15,169 nucleotides of DNA from Caldifarciminota bacterium (GCA_026986235.1 JALSOY010000076.1:1-15169); one strand, 5' to 3'; counted from the first letter of the stretch, positions 1-8,265 are shown. A program made the numbers and translations. Notes: a model not told the origin generated them from the sequence alone.

Positions 1-401
1 ATATTCAATATCCTTTTCAGTCTCCCATCGTCAAATCCGGCGATAGGATGCGCCACATATCCCAGTTCTGTGGCTCTGAGGATCAGGAACGCAGTGGCAA
101 TTCCCGTGTCAAACAGGAAGTACTCTTTCCCTCTGTAAACACAGTCAAAATCCTTTTTTGAATAAACAGCCACATACAGGGATCCATCTTTTGCCCATTC
201 GTTTCCGCGAGAGAGGGTTTCCCGTACCTTTTCCTTCATTTCATCACTTTTCACGAAAACGAACCGCCAGGGCTGTCTGTTGAAACACGAAGGTGCAAGG
301 GATGCACACTTTGCGAGGTCTGCTATGAAATCGTCTGAAATATCCACGGGAACCAGAGACCTGTAAGCTCTCCTTTTCTCAATTATCTCTTTTACGCCCA
401 T
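1..401 (-). CDS. Nitroreductase family protein (partial, 3' end beyond left edge)
   Basis: About 133 N-terminal residues are visible; the C-terminus lies outside the window. The protein opens MGVKEIIEKRRAYRSL, the usual FMN-contacting RR-x-x-R start of nitroreductases, followed by LAPSCFNRQPWRFVFV (the S-x-x-N-x-QPWRF motif) near residues 37-52. A later segment, DTGIATAFLILRATELGY, matches the family helix at the dimer/FMN interface. Members are FMN-dependent NAD(P)H oxidoreductases of varied substrate; none can be assigned here. The start lies 2 bases after the rubrerythrin stop and has no clear ribosome site, so translation probably depends on coupling within a rubrerythrin-nitroreductase operon. 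That pairing fits a role in redox or oxidative-stress handling, which is inference. The family call is solid; the substrate is unknown. Confidence 0.88.
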   Translation of the reverse strand, partial: MGVKEIIEKRRAYRSLVPVDISDDFIADLAKCASLAPSCFNRQPWRFVFVKSDEMKEKVRETLSRGNEWAKDGSLYVAVYSKKDFDCVYRGKEYFLFDTGIATAFLILRATELGYVAHPIAGFDDGRLKRILN

Positions 402-403
402 GG

Positions 404-907
404 TTAAAACTTAACAAATTTTTCTCCGGGATAACCACAGATGGGGCACTTATCCGGTACATCATCCACTTCCGTATAGCCGCAAACGGGGCAGATGTAA
501 ACATTATCAAATTCCATATCCCTTTTCTCCTGTGCGAGTTTTCGGGCCTCCTCGTAAAGTTCCGCGTGAATCTTTTCAGCCTCAAGGGCAAAATTGATGG
601 CTCTTTTTGCTCCTTTTTCTTCCTGAAGGGTAGCAATTGCATTGTAGGCGGGATACATTTCTTCAACTTCAAAGGTTTCTCCGTCTATTCCGGTTTTAAG
701 GTTTTCAACGGTGTTTCCAATCAGACCGAGTTCTCGTGCGTGGTTTCTTGCATGAACAAATTCGGCATAAGCAATGGCTCTGAAAAGACGCGCGATGTTG
801 GGAAACCCTTCCTTCTCGGCAATCTCACTAAAAATAAGGTACTTCATGTGTGCCATGGATTCACCGGCAAACGCATCATGGAGTGATTTTCTCGTCATCT
901 CGCGCAT
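404..907 (-). CDS. rbr: Rubrerythrin
   Basis: A 167-residue protein with an N-terminal four-helix ferritin-like domain and a C-terminal rubredoxin domain. Di-iron ligand motifs are visible: E16, E49-F-V-H52, E83 and E111-K-I-H114. The rubredoxin iron site is C139-P-V-C142 and C154-P-I-C157. Rubrerythrins reduce hydrogen peroxide to water in the cytoplasm of anaerobes, taking electrons through the rubredoxin iron. The chosen ATG (905-907) has AAGGAGG 8-9 bases upstream; an in-frame start further upstream would add 18 residues unlike the family and would overlap the -10 region, so it was not used. A TTGACA-N17-TAAAAT promoter lies directly upstream. The nitroreductase follows 2 bases downstream. 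Length and motifs are normal; confidence is high. Confidence 0.96.
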   Translation of the reverse strand: MREMTRKSLHDAFAGESMAHMKYLIFSEIAEKEGFPNIARLFRAIAYAEFVHARNHARELGLIGNTVENLKTGIDGETFEVEEMYPAYNAIATLQEEKGAKRAINFALEAEKIHAELYEEARKLAQEKRDMEFDNVYICPVCGYTEVDDVPDKCPICGYPGEKFVKF

Positions 908-932
908 TTTCGATACCTCCTTTTTGTTTAGA

Positions 933-961
933 ATTTTAGTGAAATTAATGCAGCATGTCAA
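933..961 (-). promoter_or_regulatory. Sigma70-type promoter for rubrerythrin
   Basis: On the minus strand the -35 box TTGACA (956-961) is separated by 17 bases from the -10 box TAAAAT (933-938). The gene's AGGAGG site lies between the -10 box and the ATG, giving a leader of about 20 bases. Confidence 0.72.
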
Positions 962-1006
962 AAACTACTTATCCGGTGACATTTTAAATTATGGAGGTTT
1001 TCGTGC

Positions 1007-1049
1007 AAAAAAAGAGGGGGGCCTCGCCGAAGGCGAGGCCCCCCTCTTT
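1007..1049 (-). terminator. Intrinsic terminator of the small HTH gene
   Basis: A perfect 18-bp inverted repeat (arms 1011-1028 and 1032-1049) with a 3-base loop. Read on the minus strand it runs into seven Ts (1007-1013). It lies between the small HTH gene (1149-1385) and the rubrerythrin promoter, so it insulates the two units. The mostly G/C stem is unusually stable. Confidence 0.85.
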
Positions 1050-1091
1050 AAGCAAACTTCTCCCCTCTATCTACATTCTCACTCGATTACT

Positions 1092-1143
1092 TTGAAAAAC
1101 CCCCTCCTCCAGAAGGAATCTTACGGGGTAAGATCCCTTAGAT
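1092..1143. repeat. Decayed copy of the palindromic repeat family
   Basis: The stretch GAAAAACCCCCTCCTCCAG... through ...CCCTTAGATG aligns with the partial units at 8314-8353 and 14544-14572 (GAAAAATC, C-rich arm, CTTCAGAAGG-type turn, closing GATG). Substitutions have destroyed the main hairpin. A separate perfect 7-bp hairpin, ATCTTAC/GTAAGAT with a GGG loop, lies at 1118-1134. It sits just 3' of the small HTH gene. Confidence 0.5.
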
Positions 1144-1148
1144 GTGCA

Positions 1149-1385
1149 CTACTCACCCTTTTTGAGCTTCTCCACAAACTCGTCAAAGAGCTTCCTTCTC
1201 GGCTTCCTCTTCAGCTCCACACCTCTCTGCCTCAGCTCGCGCACTATCCTCGTAATCTGAACCACTGTTAGACCCAGCTCAGCCGACATCTGCTTGAATG
1301 TCTTCTCTCCGTAGTGCTTGTACACATATTCGATGTCGTCCATTGTAATGTTTCTTGTCGCCTTCCTGATTCTCTTTCCAGCCAT
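1149..1385 (-). CDS. Small basic helix-turn-helix DNA-binding protein
   Basis: A 78-residue, strongly basic protein. Residues about 28-53 (EKTFKQMSAELGLTVVQITR and the following helix) fit a helix-turn-helix of the type that tests for a stepwise pairing of an 'MSAELG' helix and a recognition helix. The tail is rich in Lys and Arg (KRKPRRKLFDEFVEKLKKGE). There is no sensor domain, so it is either a bare DNA-binding regulator or an architectural protein; I do not recognise a named family. The start is secure: a full AGGAGGTGAT ribosome site lies 7 bases upstream. A TTGTTA-N17-TATAAT promoter upstream and an 18-bp-stem terminator downstream make it a strongly expressed single-gene unit, by inference from those signals. 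Confidence 0.82.
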   Translation of the reverse strand: MAGKRIRKATRNITMDDIEYVYKHYGEKTFKQMSAELGLTVVQITRIVRELRQRGVELKRKPRRKLFDEFVEKLKKGE

Positions 1386-1418
1386 GCTTTATCACCTCCT
1401 AATATTTTGTAGGTTGTT

Positions 1419-1447
1419 ATTATACATTCTTCTGTAAATCATAACAA
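1419..1447 (-). promoter_or_regulatory. Promoter for the small HTH gene
   Basis: Minus strand: -35 TTGTTA (1442-1447), 17-base spacer, -10 TATAAT (1419-1424), a perfect -10 match. The transcript would start near 1412 and carry a full Shine-Dalgarno sequence. Confidence 0.75.
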
Positions 1448-1523
1448 CTCCCACACGCGAAACCCCTGATAATACAGCCATTAGAAGATTTCTTTATGGA
1501 ATTCAGGTCATAAATTCTATACC

Positions 1524-1552
1524 TTGATCGTGTGCGTGAATTGATTTATTCT
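1524..1552 (+). promoter_or_regulatory. Promoter for the ABC exporter operon, predicted leaderless
   Basis: -35 TTGATC (1524-1529), 17-base spacer, -10 TATTCT (1547-1552). The GTG start at 1561 is only 8 bases past the -10 box, so transcription should begin at or next to the start codon. There is no ribosome site in the gap. Confidence 0.55.
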
Positions 1553-1560
1553 TCATCTCC

Positions 1561-3282
1561 GTGAAGGACATTCTGGCTTATCTCTTCAAATACCGAAAAA
1601 ATGTCTTACTGGGTATACTCATGCTCCTCGTTGTAGATGGAGCACAGATCCTCATTCCACTTGTTATAAGAAAGGCTGTCGATAAACTTGCGACCGGAGT
1701 TGTCAGCTTTAAAGATCTCCTCTTCTATGCCCTTTTTATTATAATGCTTGCTATGATTATTGCAATTTTTAGATTCTTCTGGCGGTGGTTTATTATAAGA
1801 ACAGGCAGGCTAATTGAAGAAAGAATCAGGAACGAACTTTATAACCATATTTTAAAACTTCCTGCAAGATTTTTCATGCGTGTAAAAACAGGTAACCTCA
1901 TGGCTCATGCAACCAACGACCTTGATGCCGTCCGTATGGCCTCGAGTCTCGGTGTTGTTGCAACTACTGACATCATTATCATATCAACATTTTCTCTCAT
2001 TGCTATGATCTCCATCTCACCCCTGCTTACTCTATATGCGATGATTCCCATGCCGCTCCTCTCTTTCGTTGTCCTGAGGTTTGGTAAATTAATCCATAAA
2101 CGCTTCGAAGCAGTTCAGCATGCATTTTCAGTCCTCACAGAAACAGTCCGAGAATATGTAAGTGGCATTCGGGTAATTAAGGCATTTTCCCAGGAAAAGG
2201 GTGCTGTTGAGGAATTTTCGAAAATAAACAGTGATTTTGTTAAAACCAACATGAAACTCGTTAAAATATTTGGCCTCTTCCACCCTCTCATCATGTTTTT
2301 TGCAACACTCACTACTGCAATAACACTCTTTGCCGGCGGTAAGGATGTCATTCTGAACCGGATTACAATCGGTGAATTCGTGGCCTTCAACTATTACCTC
2401 GGAATGATGGTCTGGCCCATGATAGCCATAGGATGGGCAACAAACATCGTTCAGCGTGGAGCTGCCTCCATGAAAAGGATAAAAAAGATCATGAGCGAAC
2501 CTCCTGAAGTGACAGGTAGTGTTAAAAAAGAAATCAGAGGTGACATTGAATTCAAGAGCCTTTCTTTCAGCTACGACGGGGAACCCGTATTAAAAAATAT
2601 ATCATTTTCCCTGAAAAAGGGTATGAAACTGGGGATAATGGGGCGTACAGGCTCCGGAAAAAGTACACTCGTACTTCTGATCCCGGGGATTTACAAGCCA
2701 CCTCCCGGTACCGTGTTCATTGACGGTGTGGATGTTAACGATTACTCACTGTTACATCTCCGAAAATCCATTGGTTATGTGCCCCAGGATGGGTTTTTAT
2801 TTTCAGCAACCATAAAGGAAAATATAGCATTTGGCCGTGACGCCTCAGACGAGGAGATAATTAAGGTCTCCAGAATAGCGGGTATTCACGACGAAATCAT
2901 GGAATTTCCTGATGGATACGATACGGTAATTGGTGAAAGAGGAATAACACTATCAGGTGGTCAGAAACAGAGGATAGCCATTGCTCGCGCCCTCCTCGTT
3001 GATCCTGCAATCCTCATACTTGACGACGCCCTATCTCAGGTGGACTCAGAGACAGAGTCCCTGATCCTTTCCAATCTGAGAGAGTTCATGGAAACCAGGA
3101 CGAGCATCGTAATTTCTCACAGGGTTTCAGCTGTTATGGATTCGGACCTCATCCTCGTTCTCGACAACGGCGAGATCGTTGAAGCCGGTACACACGAAGA
3201 ACTTCTGAAACTTCAGGGTATATACTACGACTTCTACGAAATGCAGCGTTTTGAAGAACTGATAAATGGAGAAGGGAAATGA
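1561..3282 (+). CDS. ABC exporter half-transporter, degenerate-site subunit
   Basis: A 573-residue type I (MsbA-fold) exporter half: about six membrane helices in residues 15-290, then an ATPase domain. Visible motifs are Walker A G361-RTGSGKS (K367), Q-loop Q409, canonical signature LSGGQ at 464-468, Walker B ending L487-D488-D489, D-loop SQVD and H-loop H520. The catalytic Glu after Walker B is Asp (D489). This is the pattern of heterodimeric exporters such as TM287/TM288 and MdlA/MdlB, where one of the two ATP sites is impaired. Its LSGGQ would complete the active site held by the partner encoded next. Substrate unknown (lipid, drug or peptide). The GTG start has no ribosome site; a stop codon in frame at 1537 rules out a much longer protein. 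Confidence 0.93.
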   Translation: MKDILAYLFKYRKNVLLGILMLLVVDGAQILIPLVIRKAVDKLATGVVSFKDLLFYALFIIMLAMIIAIFRFFWRWFIIRTGRLIEERIRNELYNHILKLPARFFMRVKTGNLMAHATNDLDAVRMASSLGVVATTDIIIISTFSLIAMISISPLLTLYAMIPMPLLSFVVLRFGKLIHKRFEAVQHAFSVLTETVREYVSGIRVIKAFSQEKGAVEEFSKINSDFVKTNMKLVKIFGLFHPLIMFFATLTTAITLFAGGKDVILNRITIGEFVAFNYYLGMMVWPMIAIGWATNIVQRGAASMKRIKKIMSEPPEVTGSVKKEIRGDIEFKSLSFSYDGEPVLKNISFSLKKGMKLGIMGRTGSGKSTLVLLIPGIYKPPPGTVFIDGVDVNDYSLLHLRKSIGYVPQDGFLFSATIKENIAFGRDASDEEIIKVSRIAGIHDEIMEFPDGYDTVIGERGITLSGGQKQRIAIARALLVDPAILILDDALSQVDSETESLILSNLREFMETRTSIVISHRVSAVMDSDLILVLDNGEIVEAGTHEELLKLQGIYYDFYEMQRFEELINGEGK

Positions 3283-5411
3283 GAGGCCACTTTGACGGTA
3301 TCACGGGAGATGTCGTCGGAAAGGTTTACGACTCAAGAATTTTTAAAAGGCTGATAGGATACTTGAAACCCTACACGAAATACATCTCGGTATCCTTCAT
3401 GCTTTTGATACTTATCTCAGCCCTTGAGGTCTCATTTCCTTATCTTACGAAGATCGGCATAGACCGCTTCATCATTCTGAGGTTTCGAGAAATCAGGCTG
3501 AAAGACGAGGCTGCAGAAATACTTAAAAAATACGAAAATCCGTTTGTAACTGTCGGTGGCAGGGATTTTATCGACGAATCGAAGCTGAAGAGGTGGGATA
3601 GAGAGGCCCTCATCAGGAAAAATATCCTTTCAAAAGAAAGATACCTGTTCATTGACCTTGAAAAGATAAAAGGAGAGAGGAAAGCTGAGATAGAAGCCAT
3701 TGTAAAAAAGTACAAAAATCTCTTTCTGCGTGAAGAAAATAAGGTTATCATCTCATACGGGAATTTAAGGAAAATCCCTGCACGGGATGTTTACATTTTA
3801 AGGAAAGAAGATCTGAGGGGCGTAAAAATCGTGGCACTCGTTTTTCTATTACTTCTCATAATTAACCTCATTCTGACATTCTCTCAGGTGTACATTCTTC
3901 AGTACATGAGTCAGCTTGCCATGTACGATTTGAGGATGGACATAATGAGACACATCTTCCGCCTCCCTGTAGATTTTTTTAACAAAAATCCCGTCGGCAG
4001 GATCGTTACCCGTGCAACCAACGATGTGGCGGCCATAAATGAACTTTTCACCTCTGTCCTGATTTACCTCTTTAAGGATTTCCTTCTCATAGGAGGCATT
4101 CTTGTCGTAATGCTAAAAATGAATGTAAGGCTCACCCTTATGGTTCTGTTACTTTCTCCTCTCATTACCCTGGTTACCTACATTTTCAGGGTCAAGGTAA
4201 GAGAAGCCTTCAGAGATGTCAGGGAAAAAATCGCCAGGATAAACGCCTTTTTGCAGGAGAGCATCTCAGGTATAAGGATAATTAAACTCTTCGTACAGGA
4301 ATCAAAGATGTTTGAAAATTTCAAAAAGATAAACCACGACCTGTACAGAGCCAATATCAGACAGCTTTTGGTTTTTGCCGTTTTCAGGCCAATTATTGAC
4401 ATATTTAACTCACTTGGAGTCGCAATTGTGTTGTGGTACGGAGGCGGACAGTTGATAAAGAGTGCCATAACATTCGGAGCACTGGTCGCCTTTTTGACAT
4501 ATGTGGAAAAGCTCTTCAAACCCATCATGGATCTTGCGGAAAAGTACAACATACTGCAGTCAGCTATGGCGGCTTCTGAGCGGATCTTCAAGCTTCTTGA
4601 CGAACCTGTGGAGGAAAACAGGGGCAGGGTAAGGAAAAAACTCAAGGGGCACATACAATTCAAAAATGTCTGGTTCGCCTATTCCGACGAAAACTATGTT
4701 TTGAAAAATGTGTCCTTTGAAGTGAAACCCGGAGAAACGCTTGCAATAGTGGGTCCTACTGGATCCGGGAAATCGACGATTATAAACCTCCTCCTCAGAT
4801 TCTACTCTCCTCAGAAAGGGGAAGTTGTCGTTGATGGAATCAACGCACAGGAATACGACATTCTGGCATACAGGAGCAACTTTGCCCTCGTCCTTCAGGA
4901 TGTATTCCTCTTCTCAGGAGACCTTGCGAAAAATGTCAGACTGTGGAATAAGGATATAGACAAAGACAGGGTAAAAGAGGCCCTGAGAATGATAGGAACT
5001 GAGAGAATTTTGAAAAGATTAATTGAAAAGTACGAAATAGGTGAGAGAGGAGCCAATCTTTCACTTGGTGAAAGGCAGTTAATTGCATTTGCAAGGGCAC
5101 TGGCATTTGATCCTGCAATTTTGATCCTTGATGAGGCCACATCGAGCGTTGACTCTGAAACAGAGGCCGTAATACAGAGAGCAACGGAGAAAATCCTTTC
5201 TGGCAGAACTTCAATAGTAATCGCTCACAGGCTCTCAACCATCAGAAGGGCGGATAGAATTATAGTAATTTTCAAAGGCAGGATCATAGAAGAGGGGAAG
5301 CACGAAGAACTGATGGAAAAGAAGGGGTTTTACTACCATCTCTACAGAATTCAGTTTGGAATTGAACAGCCGGTCTGGCCACACACAAGTCTGGAGGAAC
5401 CTCGGGATTAG
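3279..5411 (+). CDS. ABC exporter half-transporter, catalytic-site subunit with extracytoplasmic insertion
   Basis: A 710-residue partner overlapping the previous gene by ATGA, with GAGAAGGGA as ribosome site. Membrane helix 1 is about residues 36-57 and helix 2 about 183-203; between them lies a highly charged insertion of roughly 110 residues (66-180) absent from the partner. In this fold the helix 1-2 loop faces outside. ATPase motifs: Walker A G492-PTGSGKS (K498), signature LSLGE at 594-598 (degenerate LSGGQ), Walker B D618 with intact catalytic E619, D-loop SSVD, H650. Degenerate signature plus intact Glu is the exact complement of the first subunit, so the two should form one asymmetric exporter. 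I recall a comparable outside domain in BmrD of the BmrCD exporter. Substrate unknown. Confidence 0.93.
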   Translation: MRGHFDGITGDVVGKVYDSRIFKRLIGYLKPYTKYISVSFMLLILISALEVSFPYLTKIGIDRFIILRFREIRLKDEAAEILKKYENPFVTVGGRDFIDESKLKRWDREALIRKNILSKERYLFIDLEKIKGERKAEIEAIVKKYKNLFLREENKVIISYGNLRKIPARDVYILRKEDLRGVKIVALVFLLLLIINLILTFSQVYILQYMSQLAMYDLRMDIMRHIFRLPVDFFNKNPVGRIVTRATNDVAAINELFTSVLIYLFKDFLLIGGILVVMLKMNVRLTLMVLLLSPLITLVTYIFRVKVREAFRDVREKIARINAFLQESISGIRIIKLFVQESKMFENFKKINHDLYRANIRQLLVFAVFRPIIDIFNSLGVAIVLWYGGGQLIKSAITFGALVAFLTYVEKLFKPIMDLAEKYNILQSAMAASERIFKLLDEPVEENRGRVRKKLKGHIQFKNVWFAYSDENYVLKNVSFEVKPGETLAIVGPTGSGKSTIINLLLRFYSPQKGEVVVDGINAQEYDILAYRSNFALVLQDVFLFSGDLAKNVRLWNKDIDKDRVKEALRMIGTERILKRLIEKYEIGERGANLSLGERQLIAFARALAFDPAILILDEATSSVDSETEAVIQRATEKILSGRTSIVIAHRLSTIRRADRIIVIFKGRIIEEGKHEELMEKKGFYYHLYRIQFGIEQPVWPHTSLEEPRD

Positions 5412-5494
5412 CCGAAATCTAAAGAATTATCCTGCATCCGGAGGTGAACCTTCGCGTAAAATCCTTCATAATTTAACAAAAAGGAGATCGAGGA

Positions 5495-6745
5495 ATGGGA
5501 ACTATTGTTGAAAAAATTTTCCAGAGGCATTCAGAAGAAAAGGACATCAAGCCTGGTGACATTGTCTGGATAGACATAGATGTAAGAAGCGCAAGGGACT
5601 TTGGTGGTCCAAATGTTGTTAAAAACTATGAAAGGGAGTACGACGATACCCCGGTGGACGACCCTTCCAGGACTTTTTTCACTTTCGACCTTGTTGCACC
5701 GCCAAAAACCATAAAGTATGCAGAGAACCAGCAGATATGCCGTGATTTTGCGAAAAAGCACGGCATAAAGGTGTTTGATGTGGATTCAGGCATAGGATCT
5801 CATGTTCTCTTCGAGGAAGGCATCGTAAAACCTTTCTCCACTGCCGTGGGAACAGACAGCCATTACAATATCCTCGGCGCTCTTGGAGCTTTCGGCCAGG
5901 GGATGGGAGATGTTGACATAACCTTCGTGTTTAAAACAGGAAAGACCTGGTTCGAGGTTCCAGAAACCATAAAAATCACACTCAAAGGTAAGTTTGACTA
6001 TCCTGTAAGTGCCAAGGACCTCACTTTATACATTTTAAGGAAAATTGGCACGAAAGAGGCCCTCGGCAGGGCTATTGAATTCTACGGAGAGGTTTTTGAC
6101 GATATGGGACTGGCAGGGAGGATAACGCTTGCAAGTATGGTAACCGAGATGGCGGGGATCATAGGATTCATGCCCCCGGGTGACAGGTTCTTTGAAGATC
6201 TGAAAAAATATACCGGAGAAGATTTCGAATATCCTGTAGCTGACAGTGACGCCGTTTACGAGAAGGAAATAGAAATTGACATTGACGGTCTTGTGCCCCA
6301 GGTCGCTGCCCCACCCCACCCTGCTAATGTTTACGATGTGGACGATCTCAAAGATGTCAGGGTTGACACGGTCTTCGTAGGATCATGCACAAACGGCAGA
6401 GAGGAAGATATTGAGTCAGTGGCCAGAATTTTAAAGGGGAAAAGGGTTCATCCAGGGGTAAAGCTGGAAATTGTTCCTGCCACGAAAAGGGTATGGGGTA
6501 ATCTACTTTTTAAAGGTGTGTTAAAAGATCTGTACGACGCCGGGGCAATTATTGCCAACCCGAGTTGTGGAGGATGTGCCGAGGGGCACATAGGAATGAC
6601 AGGCCACGGAGAGGTCATGGTCTCAACTGCCAACAGGAACTTTCCGGGTAAACAGGGGTACGGAAAGGTGTTTCTTGCATCTCCAGAGGTGGCAGCAGCC
6701 TCCGCATTACTCGGCAGAATAGCAAGTCCTTATGAAGTTCTCTAA
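5495..6745 (+). CDS. Aconitase/3-isopropylmalate dehydratase family large subunit (LeuC-like)
   Basis: A 416-residue protein of the aconitase superfamily, length typical of archaeal-type LeuC/homoaconitase large subunits. The [4Fe-4S] ligands are C298 (VGSCTNGR) and C358/C361 (NPSCGGC); STANRNFPGKQG near the end is the usual substrate-loop motif. H103 (GIGSH) and D121-S122-H123 (GTDSH) are kept. The usual Asp-His pair, however, reads D65-L66 (TFDLVAPP), so the catalytic-region His seems to be missing. These enzymes work as large plus small subunits, yet no small subunit is adjacent: the next genes run in the opposite direction. The substrate (isopropylmalate, homoaconitate, dimethylmalate or other) is therefore open. 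Start: ATG with AAGGAGA upstream. Its own promoter is not obvious; read-through from the ABC genes 83 bases upstream is possible. Confidence 0.88.
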   Translation: MGTIVEKIFQRHSEEKDIKPGDIVWIDIDVRSARDFGGPNVVKNYEREYDDTPVDDPSRTFFTFDLVAPPKTIKYAENQQICRDFAKKHGIKVFDVDSGIGSHVLFEEGIVKPFSTAVGTDSHYNILGALGAFGQGMGDVDITFVFKTGKTWFEVPETIKITLKGKFDYPVSAKDLTLYILRKIGTKEALGRAIEFYGEVFDDMGLAGRITLASMVTEMAGIIGFMPPGDRFFEDLKKYTGEDFEYPVADSDAVYEKEIEIDIDGLVPQVAAPPHPANVYDVDDLKDVRVDTVFVGSCTNGREEDIESVARILKGKRVHPGVKLEIVPATKRVWGNLLFKGVLKDLYDAGAIIANPSCGGCAEGHIGMTGHGEVMVSTANRNFPGKQGYGKVFLASPEVAAASALLGRIASPYEVL

Positions 6746-7299
6746 CGCCATGTGTTCTCAAAGTACCTCGTAAAACTGAGCGCAAGGTCCTTTGACCTGA
6801 TCAACACATTTGCCTCGCGGTTTCTGGTTAAACTGTAGTACGACCAGTTGGTTGAGCCAACGAGAACCCAGAGAGAATCGATAATCAAAAGCTTTGAATG
6901 CATGGTCTGTCCATCCCGGTCGTAATGAACATCAATGCCCAGGTCACTTAAAATTCTCTGTGTCCTGGTAACCTTCCTTGTAAATCTACTGCCAAGATAG
7001 CTCTCACCACCTTCCATAATTACCCTTACTCTAACACCCCTGTTTCTGGCACTGGCAAGTGCCTCTATGAGTCTGTTGGTCGGTCCGTGCTTTCCAGGAT
7101 AATAAACAAGTTCAAACATCATGAGATCGATGGTCTTCCTCGCCCTGTTTATCCTGTCGAGGGCAACTTTGAAGTACCGGTCGTCCAGGACAGCCCTTGC
7201 CTCGCAGGATCCCGGGGCTTCACCTCTGCTTCCTGTAACATGAAAAAGGAATAAAAACCCCAAGGTAACGGCTACGAGGAAAATCAGAGACTTTCTCAT
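6742..7299 (-). CDS. Secreted phospholipase D-family protein, Nuc-like (single HKD motif)
   Basis: A 185-residue protein with an N-terminal signal sequence (basic MRK, hydrophobic core about residues 5-20, probable cleavage near GSRGEA). One HKD motif is complete: H134-S-K136-L-L-I-I-D141, followed by GSTNWS (148-153). A single HKD with this length matches bacterial Nuc-type endonucleases that act as dimers, rather than two-HKD phospholipases. Predicted activity is phosphodiester cleavage outside the cytoplasm; nucleic acid versus lipid substrate is not settled by sequence. The ATG overlaps the upstream SPFH stop as ATGA, so the two are translationally coupled. Its stop overlaps the stop of the convergent aconitase-family gene by 4 bases, with no terminator between them. 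Confidence 0.86.
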   Translation of the reverse strand: MRKSLIFLVAVTLGFLFLFHVTGSRGEAPGSCEARAVLDDRYFKVALDRINRARKTIDLMMFELVYYPGKHGPTNRLIEALASARNRGVRVRVIMEGGESYLGSRFTRKVTRTQRILSDLGIDVHYDRDGQTMHSKLLIIDSLWVLVGSTNWSYYSLTRNREANVLIRSKDLALSFTRYFENTWR

Positions 7300-8258
7300 T
7301 TACCCTTTTTCAATACATCGCCGAGATTCAGTATCGTCCCCTGATCTGAAATTATGACGCTGATCTTGTCAGAAATTTTGTCAACATACAGATACTTAAT
7401 GTACTCCGGATTCTCCTTCAGTTTTTTCGAAACGATCTCTATCGCCCTGGCCTTACCTTCGGCCTCAATCTTTTTCCTCTCAGCTTCAAGCTGCTCTTTC
7501 TGCAGAACATACTTCATCCTTTCAGCTTCCTGCTGCGCAATCTGTTTCTCTTCAATCGCTTTGGCAAAATCAGGAGTGAAGTGCACATCCCTCAGAACTA
7601 TTTCCTCAATGATAAAACCGTCAGGCTCGAGGAGTCCTTTAACACGCTTCAGTATTTCTTCCTGAATCTCACGCCTCTTTGCCGAATACACATCCATAAT
7701 TGGATACTCGGAGATTACATGTCTCACAACCGACCTTATAGCGGGTCTTATGACCTTTTCATCGTAATCAGGCCCTATCTTCCTGTGTACCTTTACAAGG
7801 CTATCAGGGTTGATCCTGTACCATGCGGTCAGGTCAATCCCAACCTGCAAACCTTCCTTTGTGGGGGACCACAGGGAATCATCTATATTCGGCCTCTTAC
7901 CCTCACCCTTTCTGGCAGACATCGTGTATTCCTGCCGCCTCATGTCGTAAATGTAAGTCCTGTAAATGAATGGAGGAACAACTGTTATCCCCTCACCTGA
8001 CACAGAGAACCGTTTGGTGACGACATTAAATTTCACCATTGCGTGACCTACGGGTATCACCCGAATACTCACAACGAGAAATAAGGCCAGGATGAGGACC
8101 ACAACGGGCAGGATCACCCTGGGCTGGATGTACACTCTTCTTGCAGTGAATACCTGACCTGCCTTTTCAACGACAACGATCTTCGTGGATGTATGGTAGA
8201 TCCAGTAACCTATGCCTACGATGAGTAATACGAAAATGGCAATAATTAAGGAGCTCAT
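7296..8258 (-). CDS. SPFH/band 7 (prohibitin-like) membrane protein
   Basis: A 320-residue protein from the ATG at 8256-8258. Two membrane helices (about residues 3-22 and 48-66) precede an SPFH domain (about 67-235) and an Ala/Glu/Lys-rich coiled coil (about 235-285, QIAQQEAERMKYVLQKEQLE), as in prohibitins and HflK/HflC. Such proteins form large rings that organise membranes or hold proteases. The loop between the helices carries K/R residues (STK, EK, ARR, QPR), which by the positive-inside rule puts the SPFH domain outside the cytoplasm, the same side as the secreted PLD protein it is coupled to. A TTG start 12 codons upstream would give a longer frame, but that TTG is the first triplet of the -35 box; the ATG 7 bases after the -10 box fits a leaderless mRNA. 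Confidence 0.87.
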   Translation of the reverse strand: MSSLIIAIFVLLIVGIGYWIYHTSTKIVVVEKAGQVFTARRVYIQPRVILPVVVLILALFLVVSIRVIPVGHAMVKFNVVTKRFSVSGEGITVVPPFIYRTYIYDMRRQEYTMSARKGEGKRPNIDDSLWSPTKEGLQVGIDLTAWYRINPDSLVKVHRKIGPDYDEKVIRPAIRSVVRHVISEYPIMDVYSAKRREIQEEILKRVKGLLEPDGFIIEEIVLRDVHFTPDFAKAIEEKQIAQQEAERMKYVLQKEQLEAERKKIEAEGKARAIEIVSKKLKENPEYIKYLYVDKISDKISVIISDQGTILNLGDVLKKGK

Positions 8259-8265
8259 GCCCAAT

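Noticed and set aside
774..1271. 165-residue plus-strand frame across the rubrerythrin start and the strong terminator
   Set aside because: It overlaps two well-supported minus-strand genes and a terminator, and its sequence looks like antisense of those genes.
5444..5476. Ten-codon GTG frame before the aconitase-family gene, following GGAGG
   Set aside because: Too short to support; no amino-acid bias or hairpins indicating a leader-peptide attenuator.
6742..6745. Four-base overlap of convergent stop codons (aconitase-family gene and PLD gene)
   Set aside because: Real, but common in compact genomes; the absence of a terminator is not enough to suggest a special mechanism.
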